From contig JAESQY010000087.1 of assembly GCA_016764915.1 (NCBI GenBank), positions 1 to 64,000 of the forward strand: DNA of 64,000 nt, in the 5' to 3' direction. Below, in pieces: positions 48,178 through 57,642 of the stretch. Position numbers and translations under genes: made by a program. This DNA comes from Aliivibrio sp. (GTDB lineage Bacteria > Pseudomonadota > Gammaproteobacteria > Enterobacterales > Vibrionaceae). The first letter of the stretch is position 1. Every line of letters starts with the position of its first letter. The notes under the pieces are model-generated. The model did no database searches. It had not been told where the DNA came from and saw only the letters and a list, made by a program, of their open reading frames with translations.

Positions 48178-49338
48178 ATGCGTTTTGCCTTGCATACAGA
48201 AAGAATATTTACCTCAAAGGGCATCAATAAAAATCTATTTGTCGTCGTTTCAGATGGTAAAGTTGAATTAATCACGGAGACCCGTCCCACTGACTGTGAA
48301 GTGATAGAGTTTAAAGAAGAGACATTACTTCCTGGATTTATTGATATCCATATACATGGACGTGTTGGTTGCGATGTGATGGACGCTACAGCAGAAGCAC
48401 TACAAACGATCGCTAATGCATTGCCTCAAACGGGAGTCATCGCGTGGGTCGGAACAACAGTGACTGCTCCCTGGCCAGATATTTTATCTGCAATTTCTCA
48501 AGTTCGTACCTTTACAGAAAATAAACAAATTGAAGGTGCCGAGTTACTAGGAAGCTTTCTTGAAGGCCCATATTTTACAGAGCGGCATCGCGGCTCACAT
48601 CCCCCAAGATATTTAAAATCAGCAACAATCTCCGAATTGGAAATGTTAACTGAGAAAGGAGGGAGCTCATTACTTCGAGTGGCAATTGCCCCTGAATCGA
48701 AAGACGCCATTTCAGCAATTAAGTGGTTGAAGAAAAATGAGATTAAATCATCAGTTGCCCATACTAATGCAACATTTGAACAAATAACCCAAGCTTATCA
48801 TGCCGGTGTAGATTGCGGTGTTCATCTATTTAATGGCATGAGCGGTTTGCATCATCGTGAACCAGGCTGTGCTGGTGCGGTACTCTATTACGATATGTTG
48901 GCGGAGATAATCGCTGATGGTATTCACGTCAGTCCTGTGATGATGCAGTTGGCTTATCGAATGAAAGGGTATAAGAAAATAGCTTTGATTACTGATTGTA
49001 TGCGAGCTGGTGGGTTGAAAGATGGAGAGTATCGTCTAGGTGCTCAAATGGTTAACGTAACCAGTGGTGAAGCAAGAACGGCAGATGGTTCTCTTGCCGG
49101 CAGTACTTGCAGTTTAGATCACGCGCTGCGAACCATGATTTTTAAAGGTGAAATTCCTGAGTGGGAAGCCGTGCAAATGGCCACTTCAGTGCCTGCAAAC
49201 TATTTGGGTATTGATGATCGGCTTGGAACAATAGCGGTGGGCATGGACGCTAGCTTTACTCTCGTAAATAGAGAGTTTGAAGTGCAGAGCACCATGATTA
49301 AAGGTGACTGGACTTATCGAACTAACAGTCGTAAGTAA
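48178..49338 (+). CDS. agaA: N-acetylgalactosamine-6-phosphate deacetylase
   Basis: About 386 residues of the NagA/AgaA amidohydrolase family. Metal motif DIHIHGRVGCD, LEGPYFTERHRGSHP, HTNAT, HLFNGMSGLHHREPG and catalytic Asp in ITDCMRAGG. Removes acetate from GalNAc-6-phosphate. NagA versus AgaA cannot be told by motifs; the agaS/kbaZ context favours AgaA. The ATG at 48178, 2 bp after the EIIA stop, is preferred; an in-frame ATG at 48157 overlaps EIIA. Confidence 0.9.
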   Translation: MRFALHTERIFTSKGINKNLFVVVSDGKVELITETRPTDCEVIEFKEETLLPGFIDIHIHGRVGCDVMDATAEALQTIANALPQTGVIAWVGTTVTAPWPDILSAISQVRTFTENKQIEGAELLGSFLEGPYFTERHRGSHPPRYLKSATISELEMLTEKGGSSLLRVAIAPESKDAISAIKWLKKNEIKSSVAHTNATFEQITQAYHAGVDCGVHLFNGMSGLHHREPGCAGAVLYYDMLAEIIADGIHVSPVMMQLAYRMKGYKKIALITDCMRAGGLKDGEYRLGAQMVNVTSGEARTADGSLAGSTCSLDHALRTMIFKGEIPEWEAVQMATSVPANYLGIDDRLGTIAVGMDASFTLVNREFEVQSTMIKGDWTYRTNSRK

Positions 49339-49353
49339 GTTAAGAGGTTTAAA

Positions 49354-50184
49354 ATGCAAATTCGTCAACCAATTCATAGTACACATGCTAAACAGCTTGA
49401 TACCGAGCAATTACGTGAACAATTCTTAATTGAAGGTATGTTCCAAGAAGGTAAGTTAAACTTAACGTACAGTCACATCGATAGAATTATCGTCGGGGGC
49501 GTGGTTCCTACATCTCAAACGCTTTTATTAGAAGGCGGCAAAGAGATTGGTGTGGATTTTTTCCTTCAGCGTCGCGAGTTGGGTGTGATTAACATCGGTG
49601 AAGCGGGTTTAGTTATCGTTGATGGTGATACCTTTGAAATTGGTCCCCGAGAAGCTATCTATATTGGAATGGGGACAAAAGAGGTCTCTTTTGAGAGCTG
49701 TATTGCGGATAAGCCTGCTCGTTTTTATATAAACTGCGCGCCTGCACACCATCGTTATCCAACTCGTAAAATAATTCGAGAAGAAGCGGCACCTGAAACA
49801 CTAGGTAGTACAGAAAACGGTAACGTTAGAACCATCTATAAATATCTTCACCCTGCAGTTTTACCAACATGTCAGTTACTGATGGGGATGACGGAACTTG
49901 CGTCTGGTAGTTTGTGGAATACGATGCCATGTCATACACATGAACGACGCATGGAAGTCTATCTCTATTTTGATATGACCGACGAGAACATTGTTTTCCA
50001 TTATATGGGAGAACCACAAGAGACTCGCCATCTAGTTATTCGAAACGAACAAGCAGTAATAAGCCCTAGTTGGTCAATACATTCGGGTGTGGGCACTGCG
50101 CGCTATTCCTTTATTTGGGGAATGGTAGGAGAGAATCAAACTCTCCACGATATGGACCATATTCCGATGAATGAACTTAAGTAA
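49354..50184 (+). CDS. kduI: 5-dehydro-4-deoxy-D-glucuronate isomerase
   Basis: 276 residues. Isomerises the 4-deoxy-5-keto-uronate released from unsaturated uronic acids. Zinc ligands sit in [15 protein letters not shown] and SIHSGVG. Its presence beside a PL8 lyase and a uronyl hydrolase marks the uronate arm of GAG breakdown. The following enzyme KduD is not in the window. Confidence 0.95.
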   Translation: MQIRQPIHSTHAKQLDTEQLREQFLIEGMFQEGKLNLTYSHIDRIIVGGVVPTSQTLLLEGGKEIGVDFFLQRRELGVINIGEAGLVIVDGDTFEIGPREAIYIGMGTKEVSFESCIADKPARFYINCAPAHHRYPTRKIIREEAAPETLGSTENGNVRTIYKYLHPAVLPTCQLLMGMTELASGSLWNTMPCHTHERRMEVYLYFDMTDENIVFHYMGEPQETRHLVIRNEQAVISPSWSIHSGVGTARYSFIWGMVGENQTLHDMDHIPMNELK

Positions 50185-50233
50185 TCCATTTTAGCAATAG
50201 GAAACAATATGAATATCTTTGAGGGGCATCATA

Positions 50234-51283
50234 ATGGTAGTTGGTACTAAGAAAGAGGCCTTAGATGCAATGAAACGCGTCTATCGTTTTCAAACAAACA
50301 ATCAAACCCGTAGTGTTCTTCGCCGTAGTGGTAAAACTCGTTTTATTAAAGATACAGATTGGGAAAGAGGTGTCTTCTGGTCTTGTGTCGCGGCAGCATG
50401 GAAAGCAACCGATGACAATGAATACCTTGATGGTGTGATGAACTATACCTTACATACAGGATTTAGGACCGGGCCTAATGCTCGCTTTGCTGATGACCAT
50501 ATTTGTACCCAAGCTTATTTAGATGTGTATCCCGTTATCGAACAACCCGAAGCACTAGATTCGACAATTAAGGCATTCGACTTAATGCTCGCGGATCCTA
50601 GAGCCGGGCGAGAAGATTGGTGGTGGTGTGACTCTCTGTTCATGGCACCACCGGCATTTGCTGCATTATCACAACAAACGGGTGATGATAAGTATTTGCA
50701 TTACATGAATCGTTCATTTTGGGATGCAGTTGAACACCTATATGATGTTGAAACAGGGCTGTTTTATCGTGACTCCCGCTATATTCCAGATAAAAATAAT
50801 AGTGAACTTCGTGAATCTAATGGTAAAAAAGTGTTTTGGAGTCGTGGCATCGGTTGGGTTTTAGCTGCAATTCCAAGATTGATGGCTAGAATGCCTGAGG
50901 ACTATCCTGAGCGGGCTAAATATCTTGAACTGTTTAAAAATCTTGCTAAAGAGATTATTAAATACCAACAATCAGATGGTTTATGGCGAACGAGTCTATT
51001 GGATCCCGATAGTTTTCCTGCCCCAGAAAGCAGTGCGAGTTCTCTGTTCTGTTATGGTCTTGCTTGGGGGGTCAATAATGACGTGTTAGAACGTGATGTC
51101 TATTTGCCTGTGATAAAAAAAGCGTGGGTTTCCTTACAAGATTGTATCCATGAAAACGGAATGATGGGGTGGGTACAGCTCCCCGCTTTCAACCCAAGGG
51201 ACGTAAAGTTCGAGCACAATATGGATTATGGTGCTGGTGCATTCATCTTAGCAGCAACTGAAATAATGAATTTAGTTGAGTAA
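50234..51283 (+). CDS. GH88/GH105-family unsaturated uronyl hydrolase
   Basis: About 349 residues, alpha/alpha barrel of the Glyco_hydro_88 family. WWWCDSLFMAPP holds the likely catalytic Asp, with FWSRGIGWVLA, SSASSLFCYGLAWG and DYGAGAFILAATE. The WWWCDSLFM pattern is nearer to GH105 (YteR-like) than to classical GH88 UGL. No signal peptide, so it acts in the cytoplasm on imported disaccharides, releasing the unsaturated uronate for KduI and the amino sugar phosphate for AgaA. ATG at 50234 with TGAGGGG before it; a TTG at 50219 is unlikely. Confidence 0.85.
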   Translation: MVVGTKKEALDAMKRVYRFQTNNQTRSVLRRSGKTRFIKDTDWERGVFWSCVAAAWKATDDNEYLDGVMNYTLHTGFRTGPNARFADDHICTQAYLDVYPVIEQPEALDSTIKAFDLMLADPRAGREDWWWCDSLFMAPPAFAALSQQTGDDKYLHYMNRSFWDAVEHLYDVETGLFYRDSRYIPDKNNSELRESNGKKVFWSRGIGWVLAAIPRLMARMPEDYPERAKYLELFKNLAKEIIKYQQSDGLWRTSLLDPDSFPAPESSASSLFCYGLAWGVNNDVLERDVYLPVIKKAWVSLQDCIHENGMMGWVQLPAFNPRDVKFEHNMDYGAGAFILAATEIMNLVE

Positions 51284-51336
51284 TATTAATACGCTCAATT
51301 GTATCGATATATAACTTTACAATTACTCTTTTATAT

Positions 51337-51364
51337 AGCCAGTTGATATTCACTGGCTTTTTTT
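51337..51364 (+). terminator. Terminator of the agaR-GH88/105 operon
   Basis: AGCCAGT (51337-51343) pairs with ACTGGCT (51352-51358) and a run of seven T follows. Confidence 0.88.
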
Positions 51365-51403
51365 GACGATTTTACTGTATTTATCAATTAAATGAGGTGA
51401 ATT

Positions 51404-53002
51404 ATGTCTATAACACGTCGTGGTTTTATTAAAGGAGCCGCAATAACCAGTGCCGCTAGTGTGCTGAATTCAGCATCAGTCCATGCAGACAGCACTACTA
51501 CTATTCCGATTAACAGACCTTCAAACCCCAAGAATATCTTGATCATTACAGCAGATCAGATGGCGAAAAGAGCAGTGGCTGGTTATGGCAATGATTTTGT
51601 AAAAACACCAGCCATTGACTCTCTTATTCGTAGAGGGACCAAATTTGAAAATACTTACTGCGCATTTCCTCTTTGTGCACCGTCAAGAGCCAGCTTTTGG
51701 ACCGGTAAATTACCCCATCAAACGGGAGTCATTGCGAACAGCAGTCCAAATATTCCAATCTCAATGGAGACGCTAGGCAAAGTGTTTTCGCAAGCGGGTT
51801 ATGAGTGCACCCATTTTGGAAAACAGCATGATTATGGCTCCTTAGAGGGATTTAAGTGTATAAAACAGGTACAAAGTGAGTTAGAAGCAACTGATGCCTT
51901 TCCTGTTAACTATGACAGTAGAGAGGACGTTTATTGTCTAGAACAAAGTGTCCAATACTTAGAGAGTTACCGTGGTGAAAAGCCATTTTTGATGGCGGTA
52001 GAATTTAATAACCCACATAATATTTGCGGATGGGTTGGCAAGTTTGAAGGTGCTCATGGTGAAATAGAGGGGATTGGAGATCTTCCTGATACATTAGATA
52101 ATTTTGAGATTAATGATTTAGCGACAAGATCTCAATCAGTTCAATATGCATGTTGTACCCATAACCGAACTCGGCAGTCAACGCAATGGAATGAACTGAA
52201 TTTTAGGCAGTACTTAAAAGCTTATCATCATTATGTACAGTTAGCAGATAATTGCATCGAAAAGGTTTTAAGCACCTTAAAAAAGAAGGGAATTGAAGAC
52301 GAGACTTTGGTGGTGTTCTTTTCCGATCATGGTGACTCAATGGGCGCGCATCGTTTGGTGACTAAAATGAACTGGTTTTATGATGAAACAACCAATGTAC
52401 CTTTCGTTTTTTCGGCCTCTGATCTACCTAGGCAACATTCGTTGAATCAATTAACTTCGCTTTGTGATTTAATGCCAACGTTATGCGATTACGTTGGCAT
52501 AGAGACGCCCGAACACCTATACGGAAAATCACTTTTGCCCCTTATCAGAGGTGAAAAAGTTAATAACTGGCGTAAAGAAGTGGTTTCAGAGTGGCATACA
52601 AACCGTTCAACGACCATTCAGCCAGCTCGAATGATGCGTACAGAAAAATATAAGTACATAGTATATCGAGAAAATGAAGATGAAGAGTTATATGATCTGG
52701 AAAGTGACTCAGGAGAGATGAACAACTTAAGTCGAAATATTCACTACTCCGATATACTTGAAACGATGAGACAGCAGTTTAAACGATATGTCGCCGAACA
52801 AGTAGATCCCTTCTTTACTCAAGAAGCGCTAATAGATCACCGATGGCGACAGCATAAGATAGGCTATCAACATCATAAAGGAGACTCATCTATTGATCTC
52901 TACCTTCGTAATATTCGCCCATTAGAGAATAGCGGTGATGTAAAAGCAGTAGAAAAAGCGAAAAAGATGGTGCTTGATCGAGCTAGAAAGCAGTGTAAAT
53001 AA
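51404..53002 (+). CDS. Sulfatase (S1 family, Cys-type), Tat-exported
   Basis: 532 residues. TRRGFIKG at residues 4-11 is a near-perfect twin-arginine signal, with cleavage likely after VHA. Catalytic features: metal Asp in ITADQM, formylglycine site CAPSR (C91), FGKQHDYG and FFSDHGDSMG. Periplasmic desulfation of GAG oligosaccharides is inferred from context; which sulfate it removes is unknown. It sits downstream of a strong terminator, so it probably has its own promoter or depends on read-through. Confidence 0.9.
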   Translation: MSITRRGFIKGAAITSAASVLNSASVHADSTTTIPINRPSNPKNILIITADQMAKRAVAGYGNDFVKTPAIDSLIRRGTKFENTYCAFPLCAPSRASFWTGKLPHQTGVIANSSPNIPISMETLGKVFSQAGYECTHFGKQHDYGSLEGFKCIKQVQSELEATDAFPVNYDSREDVYCLEQSVQYLESYRGEKPFLMAVEFNNPHNICGWVGKFEGAHGEIEGIGDLPDTLDNFEINDLATRSQSVQYACCTHNRTRQSTQWNELNFRQYLKAYHHYVQLADNCIEKVLSTLKKKGIEDETLVVFFSDHGDSMGAHRLVTKMNWFYDETTNVPFVFSASDLPRQHSLNQLTSLCDLMPTLCDYVGIETPEHLYGKSLLPLIRGEKVNNWRKEVVSEWHTNRSTTIQPARMMRTEKYKYIVYRENEDEELYDLESDSGEMNNLSRNIHYSDILETMRQQFKRYVAEQVDPFFTQEALIDHRWRQHKIGYQHHKGDSSIDLYLRNIRPLENSGDVKAVEKAKKMVLDRARKQCK

Positions 53003-53066
53003 GTAATTGTCACATATCTGAAAAATATGCTTATTTTCATTTCTTTGATTAACACTATGGCAGAAT

Positions 53067-53099
53067 AAAAGCATCAATAATTAATATTGATGCTTTTTT
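53067..53099. terminator. Bidirectional terminator between sulfatase and PL8 genes
   Basis: A 13-bp stem AAAAGCATCAATA/TATTGATGCTTTT with a 5-base loop lies between convergent genes; T runs on both strands. Confidence 0.9.
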
Positions 53100-53133
53100 A
53101 AAAAATTAATAAAGTGGCGTTAATCCAACACCC

Positions 53134-56100
53134 TTATTTATTCAACTTAACCTTCATCGGAGTTGCATCTGTTGTTTTAACTGTAATTTGGGTGTTCCCA
53201 TTCACCCACAGCGTTTTCACCGCTTCGTTTGGTTGAGATATACTCCATTTCCCTTTCACTGTTATGGTGCTCGATACAGATTGAGAAGGTGAGTAACGCC
53301 AAGTCCTACCATATATGCTTACCTCTACTTGATCGCCATTCTCATCAATTTGATCAGGCTCTGTTCCGGTATAAAACGCCAAATCAGGGTTGACCACACT
53401 TAACAATAGAACGGATTGAGATTTGGGTTTCGCTATTATTTGCACTGGACTGTCTGAAGCTATGACTATTTGATTTGCTGATAAGTTCGTTACTGGCTTG
53501 AAAAAGGCATATGCTTCAACATCATTTGCCCAACGAACAGCATGTAACTGTTGATTGTGAGAAAGAACAGTATAACTAGGAGGGAGATCGTTTTGAGCTT
53601 CAATATTGATGGCGTACTCATATTGGCCATCGACGGGTGCTTTTCCGTGGTTAATTACAGCACTAGCAAATTTCCCTGTGGTCACATTTCCTGAATTTTC
53701 CGAGTTTGATTGCTGTTCAATATACTGAAAATTGACAGTTTGATTTTTGCCTGTCTTAACAAAGTATTGGTTTCCAGCAGTATCTACGAAGTTTACATCG
53801 GTAGTGAACACTTCAGTATCACCAAGGGTCTGTATTGATTGTCCGTTGATGGTCACAGGTTCAAGATTGGGCACTGCAGCTTGAAACAGTGTAGTCTCAG
53901 TTTGGTGTTTTGAATCAGTATTTGTTATGCCTGTTCCAAGCGCGACAACACTATTATCAAAAAAGAAGTAGGATTTTTGAGCATGGAAGTCTTGCTGGTC
54001 GTATTTCTTGTGACCTCTTAATTTCATTGCGAACATGGCTGTGTTTGTATCTAATGCATTTGCCCCTGAATAGCGTTCAGTTGAAAGCAACATCTCTTCA
54101 ATTCCAGCACTAGGAAGTTGAACTATGTTTGCTTTTAGCATTTGATTAGGTAAATGAATAGTCGTGGTTCCAGGGTAACGATTCCAGTCCCATCCATCGT
54201 GGCTAAAGGAGCGATGGTTTAGATCTGAAGGCATGATTTCTAGTTGCCCGTACTGCAGGTAACGACCATATAGATTACTTGATTGATAGGTTTCATTACC
54301 GACAAGGTAACGGCTAAATCCTCGCGCAATTGCTAACCAAGATAGATTAGGATTGATGGGGCTTCTTCCGCGAGCAATAGCCATGGAAGCATAGTTCATG
54401 GCCCACACACCAATCGGTTCTGGTTCGGCATTAATGTTTTGAAAGCTTGGTTTATGAGTAAGAGATGCAAAGGCTGCAGCGAGTTGAGGATCAACATTGT
54501 GCGTGTTATCAGGAGTTCCAGCAAGCGCCATCCATTTAAATGGGGTTGGTGAAATCTTCTGTTTTCCGTCAGGGTGACGGCCACTAAGTACGATTGGAGT
54601 CATTGTCTCTTTGGTATAAATTCGCATTTTAAGAAGAACATTTTTTGCTAATCGATGAGCTTCATCAGAGAGTTCGAATGGAGAACTGCTTAAACCATAT
54701 ATGGCACCTGATAATCCATTAAAAGCATCCTTACCATAGGCAGGATATAACTGAGAGTGGTGGAAAACTGATCCATCAGGTTTAAACCCTCCGCCTAAGC
54801 CATTTGATGCAAGCAAGGTTTTACTTAGCCATGTTTGCAACTGAGTTAACATCGTGTTTCGTTCGTTTGAGTTTGGTAATAGAAGAAAGCTCTTTATCAT
54901 CCATTGTAATTGCGTATTGAGAACATCAACGTTTGCCGCCACAATATCACTTTCTTTTTCATATATTCTACCAGTCGCATTGAACCACATCATAGATTGT
55001 TGGACAGATTTCAATAAGCCACTGTTTGCCAATAAACGTCGTGCTAAAAACATAGCGTCGAAATACTCGCGAGTTTGATATCCGACATGAGTAATTATTT
55101 GAAATCCAGAGCCAGCCTGCCAGCCTTGATCAAGTGAATAGCGAGTAGCATTGATAAATGCGGTTTCAAGATCACTTCGTTGTTGAGAACTAAGAGTATT
55201 TGAACGCAGATATTTTGCAGTTTTCAGCATTAACTTCCCGAGAGAGCGAATATCTTTTACACGACTAAGCATAAGGTAAGTGCTATCTGACACTATTCCT
55301 GTTTTCAAAAAATTTCGTCGTTTTGGATGGTCTAAAGGCACTCCCGAAATTTCGTTGTCATCTATGGTGATATTAAATGCTTGATACCCCTTTAGGTTTG
55401 ACTTGATCTGTTTATCGGTAACCGTTTTATTACTATTAACACCTAAGTGAGTATCGAAATTTTGATATATAAGGGCTGTTTCACCATTTGTGTCGTCGAA
55501 TGCGGTGTCAAAATCAAACGTTGGATGTTGAGCTTTCAGCATCCGGTCATACATCAGAAGTGCAGTCCAGTTTTTACTCGCCATATTTGAGACGTCTTTA
55601 TTAACAAATGGTTGCTGATAGTCGGGCGTTGGCCAGCGATTATCTACTGGAACTGACAGCATTATTTGATCCAGATATACCTCACCAGATGTGGACGGAG
55701 CTCGGACAGTAAGCCTATTCATTTTGTCCTTTGCTTCTCCATTCATGTCGCGAAATGGAACTGATATTCCACGCCAACCACTAAAGTTGAGAGAGTAGAC
55801 AAATGAGGTGTCAATACGGTTATCTGTACCAAATTCAAATGTTAGTTGACCATTTTGTGGCTCTTTATTGTAAATCCATGCCATGAAGGTTTGCGGGGAG
55901 ATACTGTTATCATTTTCATGGTAGCCAATCTGTTGATTGAAGATAAGTTCACTGTTATCTTCAAACTCCCATTCAAGTGAGTGATTACCATCTTTGAATA
56001 CCTCATCTTCAATTTCAATTTCTGATTGCTTAGATGCTGAAATATTAGAGGGCAATCCTTGTTCGAAGAAATACATATAGCCGCCAGGTTCAGGTAGTGC

Positions 56101-56181
56101 CTGGCTTGCTTGTGAGAGTAAAGATGCACTGCACAATGCACTCACGGTTACTAGCTTAATTCCTTTCATTTTATCTTTCAT
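53134..56181 (-). CDS. PL8 chondroitin ABC-type lyase, exported
   Basis: 1015 residues, near the 1021 of Proteus vulgaris chondroitinase ABC I. A signal peptide (cut near SQA-LPEP) is followed by an N-terminal carbohydrate-binding-like sandwich (to about 185), an alpha/alpha toroid (about 190-560) and beta-sandwich domains. Catalytic residues align well: H475 and Y482 in HHSQLYPAY (H501, Y508), R535 in SGRHP (R560) and E630 in NETY (E653). It cuts chondroitin and probably dermatan sulfate by elimination to unsaturated disaccharides. Divergent from anSME, with TTTC repeats between. AAAAGGAG precedes the ATG. Confidence 0.93.
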   Translation of the reverse strand: MKDKMKGIKLVTVSALCSASLLSQASQALPEPGGYMYFFEQGLPSNISASKQSEIEIEDEVFKDGNHSLEWEFEDNSELIFNQQIGYHENDNSISPQTFMAWIYNKEPQNGQLTFEFGTDNRIDTSFVYSLNFSGWRGISVPFRDMNGEAKDKMNRLTVRAPSTSGEVYLDQIMLSVPVDNRWPTPDYQQPFVNKDVSNMASKNWTALLMYDRMLKAQHPTFDFDTAFDDTNGETALIYQNFDTHLGVNSNKTVTDKQIKSNLKGYQAFNITIDDNEISGVPLDHPKRRNFLKTGIVSDSTYLMLSRVKDIRSLGKLMLKTAKYLRSNTLSSQQRSDLETAFINATRYSLDQGWQAGSGFQIITHVGYQTREYFDAMFLARRLLANSGLLKSVQQSMMWFNATGRIYEKESDIVAANVDVLNTQLQWMIKSFLLLPNSNERNTMLTQLQTWLSKTLLASNGLGGGFKPDGSVFHHSQLYPAYGKDAFNGLSGAIYGLSSSPFELSDEAHRLAKNVLLKMRIYTKETMTPIVLSGRHPDGKQKISPTPFKWMALAGTPDNTHNVDPQLAAAFASLTHKPSFQNINAEPEPIGVWAMNYASMAIARGRSPINPNLSWLAIARGFSRYLVGNETYQSSNLYGRYLQYGQLEIMPSDLNHRSFSHDGWDWNRYPGTTTIHLPNQMLKANIVQLPSAGIEEMLLSTERYSGANALDTNTAMFAMKLRGHKKYDQQDFHAQKSYFFFDNSVVALGTGITNTDSKHQTETTLFQAAVPNLEPVTINGQSIQTLGDTEVFTTDVNFVDTAGNQYFVKTGKNQTVNFQYIEQQSNSENSGNVTTGKFASAVINHGKAPVDGQYEYAINIEAQNDLPPSYTVLSHNQQLHAVRWANDVEAYAFFKPVTNLSANQIVIASDSPVQIIAKPKSQSVLLLSVVNPDLAFYTGTEPDQIDENGDQVEVSIYGRTWRYSPSQSVSSTITVKGKWSISQPNEAVKTLWVNGNTQITVKTTDATPMKVKLNK

Positions 56182-56226
56182 GTTGCTGCTCCTTTTGTAT
56201 TGATGGTCAAAGAGTAGACAAAATCA

Positions 56227-56335
56227 GAAAGGAATATTTCGATAAAAGTCACATATTTAATTATATTTGATTTCGATTGCTTTCTTTTGTCTTTGTTATC
56301 GTGATGAATCTCTCATTATTCTTTCGTTTGTTTTC
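56227..56335. promoter_or_regulatory. Phased TTTC sites between PL8 and anSME genes
   Basis: TTTC occurs at 56271 and 56281, and again at 56322 and 56332, each pair 10 bp apart; CTTTG at 56291 and GAAAG at 56227 may add half-sites. The same units precede agaR and kbaY, so this is a probable AgaR operator for the divergent lyase and maturase genes. Confidence 0.6.
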
Positions 56336-56376
56336 GTATATTGTTAGTTAACGTGCAATATGGCCAAGGTGAAGTG

Positions 56377-57624
56377 ATGACGACACAGCAAACGAAATCG
56401 GCTCAGTTTCATATGATGGCAAAGCCGACCAGTTTTCATTGTAATTTGAAATGTGACTACTGTTTTTATCTAGAAAAAGAGACAGTAATTCAACCAGAAC
56501 AATCTACGTTGAGAACCTTGTCGTCAGATACGATGTCTATTGCGATGTTGAAAAAGTACGTACGGAACTATATTCAGGCCAGTGATTTGGATGAAATTGA
56601 TTTTTCATGGCAAGGTGGGGAGCCAACGCTGGCAGGTATTGATTTTTATCGGCAAGCTGTAAAATTGCAACAAATGTATGCCAATGGAAAACGAATAAGT
56701 AATAGTTTTCAAACCAATGCCATAGCAATTAATAAGCAGTGGGCAGAGTTTTTTGCGGAAAATGACTTTTTGATAGGGGTTTCAATAGATGGTGGCGAAG
56801 AAGTACACGATAAATATAGAATTTCAGTAAACGGAAAGCCTACATTTGCCAAAGTTAAGCGCGCAATTGAACTTTTGAATGAACATAACGTTAAATACAA
56901 TACATTAACGGTTATTAACGATCAAAATTGGAACAAAGGGGCTGAAACCTACCAGATACTTAAGTCCTTAGGCTCACATCACATGCAATTTATTCCAATT
57001 GTTGAAGTCGAAAAGGGTTGTCAGCAATCGACAATCTATCATTACACCCCGACCAAAGAATCAAAATTAACGCACTTTTCCGTTCCAGTGCATGGTTACG
57101 GTGAGTTTATGAATAACGTGTTCGATGAATGGATTAGGCAAGATGTTGGTGACATATTTGTACGAATGTTTGACAGTATTTTAGCCATGTGGATGGGGTA
57201 TCCTGCGACTGTGTGCGTTCAATCCAAAGAGTGTGGACAAGCGATGGTGATTGAAGCTAATGGAGATGTATATTCATGCGACCATTATGTCTATCCTGCT
57301 AACTGTTTGGGAAATATAACTAAAACTAGCCTGAAACAGTTAGCGCTAAGTAAACAACAGCAGCGATTTGGCAAAGTAAAGTCGCAGAAATTAACTCGAA
57401 CATGTACAGAATGTGACGTCTATTCACTCTGTCATGGCGGCTGTCCAAAACATCGAATCGTTGATGTCTCAGGAGAGAAACATAGACAAAATTATCTCTG
57501 CCTATCTTATAAGAACATATTTAATCATACCGCACCCGTCATGCATTTGATGGCACAAGCAATCCAACAGGGTGGAACTGCATTAGATGCAATTCCATTC
57601 ATCCTTAATTCAAAAGTAAGTTAA
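56377..57624 (+). CDS. Anaerobic sulfatase-maturating enzyme (radical SAM)
   Basis: About 415 residues. CNLKCDYC (C22, C26, C29) binds the SAM-reactive cluster; the C-terminal SPASM part (CVQSKECG, CDHYVYP, CTECDVYSLCHGGCPKH) binds two more clusters. It oxidises the active-site Cys of sulfatases to formylglycine in the cytoplasm before export. All three sulfatases here are Cys-type and are its likely clients. ATG at 56377 with AAGG upstream; the frame opens at a TTG at 56341. The sulfatase gene follows after 18 bp. Confidence 0.93.
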   Translation: MTTQQTKSAQFHMMAKPTSFHCNLKCDYCFYLEKETVIQPEQSTLRTLSSDTMSIAMLKKYVRNYIQASDLDEIDFSWQGGEPTLAGIDFYRQAVKLQQMYANGKRISNSFQTNAIAINKQWAEFFAENDFLIGVSIDGGEEVHDKYRISVNGKPTFAKVKRAIELLNEHNVKYNTLTVINDQNWNKGAETYQILKSLGSHHMQFIPIVEVEKGCQQSTIYHYTPTKESKLTHFSVPVHGYGEFMNNVFDEWIRQDVGDIFVRMFDSILAMWMGYPATVCVQSKECGQAMVIEANGDVYSCDHYVYPANCLGNITKTSLKQLALSKQQQRFGKVKSQKLTRTCTECDVYSLCHGGCPKHRIVDVSGEKHRQNYLCLSYKNIFNHTAPVMHLMAQAIQQGGTALDAIPFILNSKVS

Positions 57625-57642
57625 TAACTATTAGGAGAAACA

